This document shows positions 34,713 through 42,591 of a stretch of 64,000 nucleotides of DNA, one piece after another. Source of the stretch: Polyangiaceae bacterium (GTDB lineage: Bacteria > Myxococcota_A > Polyangia > Polyangiales > Polyangiaceae). The notes under the pieces are model-generated. The model was given only the letters and a program-made list of their open reading frames with translations. It was not told the origin of the DNA and ran no database searches. Numbering within the stretch: position 1 is the stretch's first letter; every line of letters starts with the position of its first letter. Location: assembly GCA_020633235.1 (NCBI GenBank), contig JACKEA010000002.1, positions 434,001 to 498,000 of the forward strand, in the 5' to 3' direction. Both the position numbers and the translations under genes were made by a program.

Positions 34713-36484
34713 ATGAGGGCGGTGCGGATCAGCCCGCGCAGGGCGCCTTGATCCGCTTCCAGGTGCAGCGCGGGACGCTCGCCGTCTCGACCGACGGTGA
34801 GCAACAAGGGCGCGTCGTCCCCGGCCAGCACTCCTGCTCCGCCGAGCTTCAGCGGTTGCACCAACACGGCGAAGGAAACGCTGGAGCCCGCCGCGGTCAC
34901 GATCTGCTTGATGGCCGCGCTGCTCGCCAACGTGGTCTCCGGCTTGGCCGTCACCTGCTGCACCAGCACCGGCACGGCGTCGGGCGCCAGCGCGGCGATG
35001 GCCTTGTCGTCGCTCACGGTCCAGAGCAGCTCCACCGGCTTCGGCGCGGCGTCCACATTGCCGTTGGGATCGTTCGCCGTGCGCATGGTGCTCGGCTTCA
35101 CGGTGAACAGTGCGCGCTCGGCACCCGAATCGAGGCCCGTGATCTTCGCGTGCTCGGTCTTGAGCGTGTAGTCGCCCACGAAGCGCCCGAGCGGCTCCTT
35201 GAACGCCGGCAGCGACAGCAACTTGAGCGCGGACTTCACGCCGCCATCGAGCTTTTTCTTGTCGCTGACTGCGCTCTGCACCACCACGGCGCCGGGAACC
35301 ATGGAGAGCCCATAGGCGGTCCAGTCCCCGCGGCCCTCGGCGAGCTCCGCCAGGGCCGACTTCACCCGATCGCTGTCGCGCTTCTCGAGCCGGTCGCCGA
35401 ACAGCTGGGTGAGCCCTTCGGACGTCGACTTGGCGGATTCCTCGCGGGATTTCGCGCTGGAGCGGGAGAGCACGGCGACCGCTACGCCGGCGGGCAGCGC
35501 GAGCAGCGGCTCCGCGCTTCCGACCGTGAGGGACTCACCGAGCTCTTTGGCAGCGCCCGTGGCCTCGGGGTCGGCGATCAGCCGCACCGCCAGCCGGTCC
35601 TTCTCTGGCCGTACCGTCAGGTGTGCTTGTTTGGTGCTGCCGAGCACTGCCAGGAAACTTTCCACCGCGGCGCTCATGCCCGTGAGTGCCACGGCCGGAT
35701 CCCCGAAGTCGGGGGCACGCCCACCGTGCTTCTGCCGATTTTGCTGATCGGCCAGGCGCAGACCGGCGGACATGGCCTTCCAGCGGTCTCGAAGCGCGCT
35801 GGTGATGGGACCCGCCAGTGCCTTCTTGTCCGCGGTGGCGACGATGGCCTCCTTGGGCATGGCGCGGGTCGGCAACGTGCGCGCCGCAAACGGCGCGTAG
35901 CGCAGCAGGTCCTCTTCTTCTCGGGAAGCGACGAGGTAGTTGCCGACGACGCCGAGCACCAGCTCCGTCGACGCCTTCCCGGGCTTGGCCTCGAGCACCG
36001 TCACGCCGCTCTTCTCGTCCTTGCGCTCGACGTACCCGGCCTTGGCGCCGGTGGTGAGCCGCGCGATCAGCTCTCGACCGCTGGTGACGTGCACCGCGAG
36101 CACGACACCGAGGTTCTGCTTGGCCGAGGTCCCGACGACACCCGTCAGCGGGGTGTCGGCGTCGATCACGTCCGCGGTATCCGGCGGAACGCCCAGAAAC
36201 GTAGCGGCGAGCATGGGAAAGGTGCTGGGCAACAGGGCCACCCCGGCGCCGCCCAGGGCGCGCAGCGCGGTCCAGGTGGCGCCCGGGTTCGGCACCAATA
36301 TCTCCACCGCCAGCCCATCGGGAACCGGGACGGGGGCCAGCGCGGCGGCGGCCGAAGCACTGCCCGCGGGCCCCTTCTTGGACTCGTCCTCGCACCCGGA
36401 GCAGGCGCCCAAGCCGAGCCCGAGAGCGATGAGCGTGGCCTGCGCCGTGCGGCGCAGCCACTCAGAACGGGATGTCGTCGTCAC
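34706..36484 (-). CDS. lipoprotein of unknown function overlapping ssb
   Basis: A 592-residue lipoprotein. In frame with the body there is no ATG or TTG start after the ssb stop. The best signal peptide starts from the GTG at 36484 (VTTTSRSEWLRRTAQATLIA, lipid Cys in LGLGAC), which overlaps the end of ssb by 23 nt. A further in-frame ATG at 36514 is possible. The mature part is repetitive: alternating beta-rich and helical units with phrases such as GVVGTSAKQNLGVVLAV and VVGNYLVASREEEDLLRY. It has no known motif. Translation is probably coupled to ssb. Confidence 0.7.
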   Translation of the reverse strand: MTTTSRSEWLRRTAQATLIALGLGLGACSGCEDESKKGPAGSASAAAALAPVPVPDGLAVEILVPNPGATWTALRALGGAGVALLPSTFPMLAATFLGVPPDTADVIDADTPLTGVVGTSAKQNLGVVLAVHVTSGRELIARLTTGAKAGYVERKDEKSGVTVLEAKPGKASTELVLGVVGNYLVASREEEDLLRYAPFAARTLPTRAMPKEAIVATADKKALAGPITSALRDRWKAMSAGLRLADQQNRQKHGGRAPDFGDPAVALTGMSAAVESFLAVLGSTKQAHLTVRPEKDRLAVRLIADPEATGAAKELGESLTVGSAEPLLALPAGVAVAVLSRSSAKSREESAKSTSEGLTQLFGDRLEKRDSDRVKSALAELAEGRGDWTAYGLSMVPGAVVVQSAVSDKKKLDGGVKSALKLLSLPAFKEPLGRFVGDYTLKTEHAKITGLDSGAERALFTVKPSTMRTANDPNGNVDAAPKPVELLWTVSDDKAIAALAPDAVPVLVQQVTAKPETTLASSAAIKQIVTAAGSSVSFAVLVQPLKLGGAGVLAGDDAPLLLTVGRDGERPALHLEADQGALRGLIRTALMR

Positions 36485-36953
36485 CGCCACCGCCGCCGTA
36501 GTCCGCGTCGTCATAGCCACCGTCGTCCGGAGGTCCGCTGTCGCGGCCGCCCCCGCCACCGCCACCGCCGCCGTAGCCCCCACCACCACCGCCGCCACCA
36601 CCGCCGCCGCCGCCGCGACTGCCGCCGCCGGCCAGGATGATTTCGGTCGCGACGATTTCCGTGCGGTAGCGTTTGTTGCCGTCCCGGTCGTCGTAGCTGC
36701 TGGTCCGCAGGCCGCCCTCCACGAACAGGCGGGTGCCCTTGCTCAAGAACTTTCCGAGAGCCTCGGCGCGCTTCCCCCACACCACGACGTTGTGCCACTC
36801 CGTACGCTCTTGGCGCACGCGATTGCGGTCGACGTAGGACTCGGTGGTGGCGAGCCGCATCTTGAGCACGGCCGTTCCCGAGTTGGTCATGCGCAGCTCG
36901 GGATCGGCACCGAGGTTGCCAAGCAAGAAGACGCGGTTCAGACCTTCAGCCAT
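36462..36953 (-). CDS. ssb: single-stranded DNA-binding protein
   Basis: A 163-residue SSB. The OB-fold spans about 1-108 (MAEGLNRVFLLGNLGADPELR, VRQERTEWHNVVVWGKRAEA, GTRLFVEGGLRTSSYDDRDG). A poly-Gly linker of about 35 residues follows, then the acidic tip DDDIPF used to recruit repair and replication enzymes. It binds and protects ssDNA. The ATG at 36953 has GGAGGAA about 8 nt upstream. No rpsF/rpsR neighbours are present. Confidence 0.96.
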   Translation of the reverse strand: MAEGLNRVFLLGNLGADPELRMTNSGTAVLKMRLATTESYVDRNRVRQERTEWHNVVVWGKRAEALGKFLSKGTRLFVEGGLRTSSYDDRDGNKRYRTEIVATEIILAGGGSRGGGGGGGGGGGGGYGGGGGGGGGRDSGPPDDGGYDDADYGGGGGDDDIPF

Positions 36954-37104
36954 GGGGGCGTTCCTCCGGGGTTCTCATGCTGCCCCGGTGTGGACGACCA
37001 GCACCGCGGAGTCAAGCGCTGCTCGGAAGTTCTCTGTCCGTCTGGAACCAACCGCGGGACGACGCGGCGGCTTTCATCTCCAGGGAAAAACGCGCCAGAC
37101 CGGC

Positions 37105-37470
37105 TCAGCGCTCGAGCTCGCCGAGCATGGCCACGACGTCCTTGCGCAGGTCCAGCAGGGCACGCCGCATCTTCTCGGCTTCTTGGCGGCGCGCCTCTCC
37201 CTCGGCCACGGGTTCCGCGCCCCCTTCCCGGAGCCGCTTGCGGGCGCCAGCGATGGTGAAGCCGTGGTTGTAGAGCAGGTCCTTGACCCGCATCAGCTTC
37301 TCCACGTCACGGCGGGAGTAGATGCGTTGCCCCTTGCGCGACTTCTGGGGACGGATGGTGCGGAATTCCGTCTCCCAATAGCGCAGCACGTGGGGCTCGA
37401 CGCCCACGATCTCTGCGACCTCGCCGATGCGATAGTAGAGCTTGACCGGCAGCTTGGATGCGTCGCTCAC
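37105..37470 (-). CDS. MerR family transcriptional regulator
   Basis: A 121-residue MerR-type DNA-binding protein. The helix-turn-helix is YYRIGEVAEIVGVEPHVLRYWETEF at about 12-36, the wing is RIYSRRDVEKLMRVKDLL, and a coiled-coil dimerisation helix follows. There is no effector domain, as in the short MerR proteins that follow ihfA in many Deltaproteobacteria and Myxococcota. It starts with a GTG at 37470, 7 nt after the ihfA stop, so the pair is one operon. The 151-bp gap to ssb shows no tRNA or other feature. Confidence 0.9.
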   Translation of the reverse strand: MSDASKLPVKLYYRIGEVAEIVGVEPHVLRYWETEFRTIRPQKSRKGQRIYSRRDVEKLMRVKDLLYNHGFTIAGARKRLREGGAEPVAEGEARRQEAEKMRRALLDLRKDVVAMLGELER

Positions 37471-37477
37471 CGGGCCG

Positions 37478-37807
37478 CTACTCCTCGCTGGCGACCGCCG
37501 GCACGCCTTCGGGGGTGCCCTCGCCGTCCTCGTTGTTCAGCGCTTGCTTGAGCAGCTGGCTGGCCTTGAAGTTCAGCACCCGACGCTCGGTGATGACGAT
37601 GGGGTCGCCCGTCTGGGGATTGCGACCCTGGCGCTGCCGCTTGTCCCGCAGCACGAAGTTGCCAAACCCCGAGATCTTTATCTTTTCTCCCCGCCCCAGG
37701 GTCTCTTTCATGGTCTCGAACACGAGATCCACGAGATCTGCGGACTCCTTCTTCGAGAAGCCCCCGAGCCGGGTGTACACCGCTTGTACGATATCGGCCT
37801 TCGTCAT
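37478..37807 (-). CDS. ihfA: integration host factor subunit alpha
   Basis: A 109-residue HU/IHF-family protein: MTKADIVQAVYTRLGGFSKK, VDLVFETMKETLGRGEKIKI, FGNFVLRDKRQRQGRNPQTG (the DNA-intercalating Pro arm) and VLNFKASQLLKQALN. It bends DNA sharply at specific sites as a heterodimer and helps replication, recombination and sigma-54 promoters. The start is the ATG at 37807, with the ribosome site AGGGGG upstream; the frame extends further but loses the family N-terminus. The gene is followed by merR. Confidence 0.93.
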   Translation of the reverse strand: MTKADIVQAVYTRLGGFSKKESADLVDLVFETMKETLGRGEKIKISGFGNFVLRDKRQRQGRNPQTGDPIVITERRVLNFKASQLLKQALNNEDGEGTPEGVPAVASEE

Positions 37808-37976
37808 AGAGACCCCCTTCAGGCACTGTTGCAGCGGGCAAGAATCACCCGCAAGCCGCACCCAAAAGTACCGCCATAGTACCGGCAACCTCCGAGAAGT
37901 CCACCGGAATTAGCGCGCCACCCACGAAGGAGCGCCCACGCGACGGAGGGCACTCCTGCTCCGATTTCGCCGGTTA

Positions 37977-39506
37977 TCAGGCGGCGCGAGCGACGGACGG
38001 GGCTTCGAGCTCGCCGCTCTCCTCCCCTGGAACGCCACTGACGCGATCCGGGGCGACGACGGCGCTCTTGCGACGACCGGCCTGCTCCGTGACCACCAGC
38101 GTGGCCACGTAGGTGTAGCCCGCGGTGAACAGCAGGGCGAAGGGCGTGGCGAACCAGTGGTGGGTCTCGAGGGAGGCCACCACGCTGGCCAGCGACAGCA
38201 GGGCGAGGCCGATCTCGAGCATGGGCAGCTGCGCTTGCTGACGGTAGCGACCAGCGACGATGCCACGCTTGGGCGTACGAACGAACTCCCCCGACATGGT
38301 GCGGAGGCCTTCGTACACCGCCCGGGTGAGGTGCGGTGCGAGACCGGCACCGAGAGCGATGAGCGCGGGCAGTCGGCGCATGGCCCCCCAGACGGAGCGG
38401 CCCTGGGCGCGCTCCGCGAGGGCGTAGAAGGTGGCGAGAGAGCCCGTGGCGCCCACGCACAAGGGCAAGTCGATGACGAGCATGGTCTTGATGTCCGTAG
38501 CGGGCATCAGGATCAACGCCGGCAGGAGCAGGACGCTCAAGAGCATCATCAGCGGATAGGCGAAGTGGGGCGTGAGGTGAAAGAAGGCCTCCACGCGCTG
38601 GCCCAGGGTGAGCCGAGAGCGGAGCACCCGAGACAAGAGCTTGCGCGCCGTCTGCACCGTACCCTTTGCCCAGCGGAACTGCTGAGCGCGGAAGGCGGAC
38701 ATGTCTTCCGGCAGCTCCGCCGGCGTGAGGACGTCCGGGCGGTACACGAAGCGCCAGCCCGCGAGCTGCGCGCGATACGAAAGATCCAAGTCTTCCGTGA
38801 GGGTGTCGTGCTGCCAACCACCAGCGGCGGAAATCGCTTCCCGGCGCCAGATGCCACCGGTGCCGGAGAAGTTGAACATGTGCCCGGCCCCGAAGCGCGC
38901 GCGGTTCTCCACCATGTGGTGACCGTCGAGCATCAGCGCCTGGATGCTGGTGAGCAGGCTGTGGTCGCGATTCATGTGACCCCAGCGGGTCTGCACCATG
39001 CCGATGTTCGGATCCTGGAAGTGGCCGACCACGTCCCGAAGGAAGTCCGGCTGCGGCACGAAGTCCGCATCGAAGATGGCGATCAGCTCGCCCTTGGCAC
39101 GGGCCAAGCCGAAGTCCAGAGCGCCGGCCTTGTAGCCCACCCGGTTGGGGCGCCGCACGTAGACGATGTCGAGGCCGGTGGCCCGCAGCTCCCGGACCTT
39201 GGCTTCCGCCATCTCGCGGGTTTCGTCACTGGAGTCGTCCAACACCTGGATCTCCAGACGATCCCGCGGGTAGTCGATGGTGGCGGCGGCATCCAGCAGC
39301 CGCGCGACGACGGTGGCCTCGTTGTACAGCGGCAACTGCACCGTGACGCTGGGAAGCTCCTCTTCCGCGACGACGATGCTACGCGCGGCCTTGAGCAGCT
39401 TCTTGCGATTGCGAGCGCACAGGATCACCAAGTGCGCGCGATGGACGCCGTAGCCACAGAGCAGGAGGAGCACGGAGAAGTAGGCGAGAACGAGCAGCTT
39501 TTCCAT
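37977..39506 (-). CDS. processive family 2 glycosyltransferase, membrane (cellulose/mannan synthase-like)
   Basis: A 509-residue membrane glycosyltransferase. It has one N-terminal helix (residues 4-24), the catalytic GT2 domain with VTVQLPLYNEATVV, VLDDSSDETR, AIFDADFVPQ and TEDLDLSYR, and the processivity motif QQFRWAKG. Several membrane helices follow (about 320-345, 360-385, 425-470). This is the layout of bacterial cellulose-synthase-like and beta-mannan synthases, polymerising and exporting a polysaccharide from a nucleotide sugar. The substrate is unknown. It stands alone, with no bcsB-like partner. Confidence 0.85.
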   Translation of the reverse strand: MEKLLVLAYFSVLLLLCGYGVHRAHLVILCARNRKKLLKAARSIVVAEEELPSVTVQLPLYNEATVVARLLDAAATIDYPRDRLEIQVLDDSSDETREMAEAKVRELRATGLDIVYVRRPNRVGYKAGALDFGLARAKGELIAIFDADFVPQPDFLRDVVGHFQDPNIGMVQTRWGHMNRDHSLLTSIQALMLDGHHMVENRARFGAGHMFNFSGTGGIWRREAISAAGGWQHDTLTEDLDLSYRAQLAGWRFVYRPDVLTPAELPEDMSAFRAQQFRWAKGTVQTARKLLSRVLRSRLTLGQRVEAFFHLTPHFAYPLMMLLSVLLLPALILMPATDIKTMLVIDLPLCVGATGSLATFYALAERAQGRSVWGAMRRLPALIALGAGLAPHLTRAVYEGLRTMSGEFVRTPKRGIVAGRYRQQAQLPMLEIGLALLSLASVVASLETHHWFATPFALLFTAGYTYVATLVVTEQAGRRKSAVVAPDRVSGVPGEESGELEAPSVARAA

Positions 39507-39520
39507 TCGCTGTCGCTTGA

Positions 39521-39550
39521 ATTAACACTGCGCGTCAGGCCGAATGTCAC
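39521..39550 (-). promoter_or_regulatory. possible sigma-70 promoter of the glycosyltransferase
   Basis: On the minus strand GTGACA at 39550-39545 (five of six with TTGACA), an 18-bp spacer, then GTTAAT at 39526-39521 (four of six with TATAAT). The ATG is at 39506, which would leave a very short leader. Prediction only. Confidence 0.3.
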
Positions 39551-39597
39551 CAGGATGTAAATTGTTGCACGGCCTTGTAGCTCGCCGAAAATCGCTG

Positions 39598-40977
39598 CTA
39601 TTTCGAGGGAATATCGGGTCCGAGCAGCCAATCTATGCCGGCCCCGATGAACAGCGTGAGGTGGGCCGCCCGGTTGTCTTTGCCGATCTTCTTGGTGTTG
39701 TCGCGCAACGGTCCGCAGGCCGGAACGCTGACCTCGGTGACGGTCGCGAGGGTGCCCATCACGAGCGGGGTGAGCTGGAACTGGCGACTGAGGGGGATGT
39801 TCATGCCGCCGCCGAGGCGCACGCCGTTGGACTTGGCAACGATGTCGGCGGAGCAATCGATGGCCACAGTGGCCGGCGCAGGCTTCGTGGGATCAGGAAT
39901 GTCGCCTGAGATCCTCTGAGTAGTCGTGAAGTTGTTGAGGAAGAGGAAGTCGAGCTCGCCGAAGCCACCGAACTGCCCGACGGGCGTTCCGGCCTGCAGG
40001 CCCACGCCCGCCTGAGCCAGCACCGTCTGGCTCTCGATCTGAGTGTTGCCCGCCGCTGTCTGGTGCAGTGGTTGGTCGAAGGCGCTCCCGCTCTTCACAC
40101 CGTAGCCCCCACCGAAGAGATGCGCGGTGAAATAGTCGAGGAAGCGCACCCCGCCGCGGAGCTCGAGGCCGCCGCCACCGCCGTAGTAGTCCGTGATGGG
40201 AATGTCCCCGGTGGTGTCTTTGGCAAGGTTTCCCGTGGGCACGATGCCGCCGAGCCGCGCGCCCAGCACGAAGCCGAACTTGCCCTTCTGTTCGGCCTTG
40301 CTGCCAGCACCGCCCCCGCCCTCGTCCTTCGGGCCGCCACCCGTCGCCCCGCCCCCCGGGCCAGCACCCCCGTCCGCCGACTTCTCGAGGGTGAGCTTGA
40401 TGGCCTTCTTGTCGCCCTCTCCCAGGGTGACGCTGTCCTCCGCCTGGCTGTAGCCCGGCGCTTGGGCGCTGATCTTGTGGGCTCCCGGATTCGTGGGGCG
40501 GTCCACGCCCACCACCGCGGCCGACAGATCCTTGCCATCCAGTGACAGCGTCAGCCCCTCGGCATCCGCCGGCTCCACGTCGATGCGCAGGGCGGGGATG
40601 CGGGGCTCGACCTCTTTGAGCTCTTTCCGACCATCCGCGACGGCTTGTTGAAACACTTCGGGAGCGCTGCTGTCGAGCTCCGTGCGGACCAACCGGCGGT
40701 AAGTCTCGGCCCCTTCCACCAACTGGCCGAGCTTCACCTGGGCGCGCGCGATGTAGATCAGGTGCACCGGCGCGTCGTACAGCTTCTCTGCGCGCTGGAG
40801 CTTGTCCAGCGCGTCTTGGAACTGGCCTTTCCGATACAGCTCCACGCCGTCCGTTGCCAGCTGCCGCGCCGTCGCCTTGTCCGCGGCGGACTGAGCGCTC
40901 GAAGTGGCGGCGAGCAGCAGCACGACCAGGGCAATGCGTCCGGCAGCGCGAGAGGCCGATTCGAAAAGCATGCTCAT
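39598..40977 (-). CDS. TPR, PEGA-like and beta-barrel outer-membrane protein
   Basis: A 459-residue exported protein with an N-terminal signal (RIALVVLLLAATSSAQSA). A TPR region follows at about 35-120 (ATDGVELYRKGQFQDALDKL), and a PEGA-like carrier domain at about 127-205 (LRIDVEPADAEGLTLSLDGK, NPGAHKISAQAPGYSQAE). A Gly-rich linker leads to a C-terminal portion of alternating strands ending FIGAGIDWLLGPDIP, likely an outer-membrane barrel. It lies 38 nt downstream of the Ser/Thr kinase gene. This TPR/PEGA/barrel arrangement is common beside Polyangiales kinases. Confidence 0.75.
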   Translation of the reverse strand: MSMLFESASRAAGRIALVVLLLAATSSAQSAADKATARQLATDGVELYRKGQFQDALDKLQRAEKLYDAPVHLIYIARAQVKLGQLVEGAETYRRLVRTELDSSAPEVFQQAVADGRKELKEVEPRIPALRIDVEPADAEGLTLSLDGKDLSAAVVGVDRPTNPGAHKISAQAPGYSQAEDSVTLGEGDKKAIKLTLEKSADGGAGPGGGATGGGPKDEGGGGAGSKAEQKGKFGFVLGARLGGIVPTGNLAKDTTGDIPITDYYGGGGGLELRGGVRFLDYFTAHLFGGGYGVKSGSAFDQPLHQTAAGNTQIESQTVLAQAGVGLQAGTPVGQFGGFGELDFLFLNNFTTTQRISGDIPDPTKPAPATVAIDCSADIVAKSNGVRLGGGMNIPLSRQFQLTPLVMGTLATVTEVSVPACGPLRDNTKKIGKDNRAAHLTLFIGAGIDWLLGPDIPSK

Positions 40978-41015
40978 CCGTACGGCGAGCCCGGGCGGGG
41001 GGTCAAGCGCCGACG

Positions 41016-42464
41016 TCAGTAGCCCAGATCCACACCCTGCGGCTTGCCAGTGCTGGTGGGCTTGGCCGTGGCCGTGGGTTTGGCGGTGACGGTGGGCTTG
41101 GCCGTGGCCGTGGGCTTGGCGGTGGGCTTGGCCGTGGCCGTGGGCTTGGACGTTGGTTTGACCGCCGGCTTGGCGACGGGCTTCGTCGACGGGTCGGGCT
41201 CCGAAGCGGCGGACGCCGAGGCCGGCGGCTCCGCGACGGTGGGGCTCACATCGGGCGCCGAGGAGCTCGGCAGCTCGGAGGTTCGCAGCGTGGTGACGGC
41301 GCTGGCTTCCGGCGCGCCAGTGCTGGCAGCGGGCTCTGGCGCGGCTTCCGCCGTCACGGCCCGGAGCACGAGCACACCCACGATACCCATCACCAACAGG
41401 CCGGCGACGGCAGCGGCAATCAGCCCAATCGGAGCGCCTCGCTTGGTGGGGATTGCGTTGTGGGTGAACGCTGCCGCCGTGTGAGCGGGGCTGGCCATCA
41501 GCGTGGGCGGCGTGTGGCTGGGACCCGACGGCGTTATTGCCGGGTGCGGCCCGGAGGCCAGCGCCAAGCCGACGGCCGACGGCATGGGCGCCCGGGGCGG
41601 CAAGCCCGCGGCTTGCGTCAGCGCTTCCCCCAGCTCCCGCGCCGACTGGAATCGCTCCTCTGGTTCGCGTCCGAGGGCGTGAGCGAACCAGGAATCGAAC
41701 GGACCCGCCAGCTCGGGAACCGTTTGGCTCGGTACCGGCAGCGGCGCCGTGCAGATCTTCACCAGCAGGTCGCCGACGGCTTCACCCTTGAAGGGCAAGC
41801 TTCCGGTCACGCAGCGGTAGGCGATCACGCCGAGAGACCACAGATCCGCACGATGATCCACGGTGCGCAGCCCCCGCGCTTGCTCCGGGCTCATGTAGTA
41901 CGGCGTGCCAAGAACGGAGCCGGTACGCGTGGCGTTGGACACGCCGAGACTCGCGTCCGTGAACTTGGCGATGCCGAAGTCCACCACCTTGGCGATCTCG
42001 GTGCCGTCCTCGTCGTCGTGCACCAAGAAGATGTTCTCCGGCTTCATGTCCCGGTGCACGATGCCGGCCTCGTGGGCCTTGATCAGCGCCCGGCACACCT
42101 GTCCGATGATTACCGCGGTCTCGGGCAGCGACAGACGTCCGACGCGTTCGAGCCTCTGGTCGAGGGGCTCACCGCTCAAGAACTCCATCACGATGTAGGG
42201 CCGCCCGTCCGCCATCACGCCCTGATCGAACACCTGAACCACGTGCTTGCTCCGCAGCCGAGCAGCAGCCTGAGCCTCGTTCACGAAGCGCTGTCGCGCT
42301 TCTTCGCTCTCCACGTAGTCGTTCTCGATGAACTTGATGGCGACGCGGGTGCCGAGGGTCTGGTGAACGCCCTCCCACACGGACCCCATGCCGCCCTGTC
42401 CGAGCATCGTCGTCAGACGATACTTGCCGGCGACGACCTCGTCGGGCGCGGGAGTCCCTGCCAT
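41016..42464 (-). CDS. membrane Ser/Thr protein kinase with Lys-Pro-Thr tail
   Basis: A 482-residue Hanks-type kinase. The Gly loop is LGQGGMGSVWEGV, the Lys is in RVAIKFIE, the catalytic loop is IVHRDMKPENIFL, the Mg site is VVDFGIAKFTD, and the APE-type segment is YYMSPEQARGL, so all catalytic residues are present. One membrane helix lies at about 350-370 (AAVAGLLVMGIVGVLVL). The outer tail has no PASTA domain; instead it ends in a 40-residue Lys-Pro-Thr repeat. The ATG at 42464 starts at the kinase domain (MAGTPAPDEVVAGKYRL). It is divergent from polA, with 127 bp between starts. Confidence 0.9.
   Translation of the reverse strand: MAGTPAPDEVVAGKYRLTTMLGQGGMGSVWEGVHQTLGTRVAIKFIENDYVESEEARQRFVNEAQAAARLRSKHVVQVFDQGVMADGRPYIVMEFLSGEPLDQRLERVGRLSLPETAVIIGQVCRALIKAHEAGIVHRDMKPENIFLVHDDEDGTEIAKVVDFGIAKFTDASLGVSNATRTGSVLGTPYYMSPEQARGLRTVDHRADLWSLGVIAYRCVTGSLPFKGEAVGDLLVKICTAPLPVPSQTVPELAGPFDSWFAHALGREPEERFQSARELGEALTQAAGLPPRAPMPSAVGLALASGPHPAITPSGPSHTPPTLMASPAHTAAAFTHNAIPTKRGAPIGLIAAAVAGLLVMGIVGVLVLRAVTAEAAPEPAASTGAPEASAVTTLRTSELPSSSAPDVSPTVAEPPASASAASEPDPSTKPVAKPAVKPTSKPTATAKPTAKPTATAKPTVTAKPTATAKPTSTGKPQGVDLGY
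41040..41183 (-). repeat. low-complexity Lys-Pro-Thr repeat at the kinase C-terminus
   Basis: Imperfect 6- to 12-bp units of GGCTTGGCCGTGGCCGTGGG encode TAKPTATAKPT-type repeats, ending 12 codons from the stop. This is a likely site of slippage length variation between strains. Confidence 0.75.
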
Positions 42465-42591
42465 TCCAAAGCGTAGGGTAACCTCCCCCTTCGTCGAGCG
42501 CCACCTCTCGTGGCGCCGGGAATTCCGCGAGATCACGAGCCAAAGGCCGGGGCACGCGGAACGCCATGACTTTTCTGGTAGAGCGGGCGCG

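Noticed and set aside
36954..37104. A tRNA gene between ssb and merR, as can follow ihfA-merR in related groups
   Set aside because: No T-loop GTTCRANYC or acceptor pairing found on either strand.
41040..41183. CRISPR-like direct repeats
   Set aside because: The repeats are coding, short and contiguous without unique spacers.
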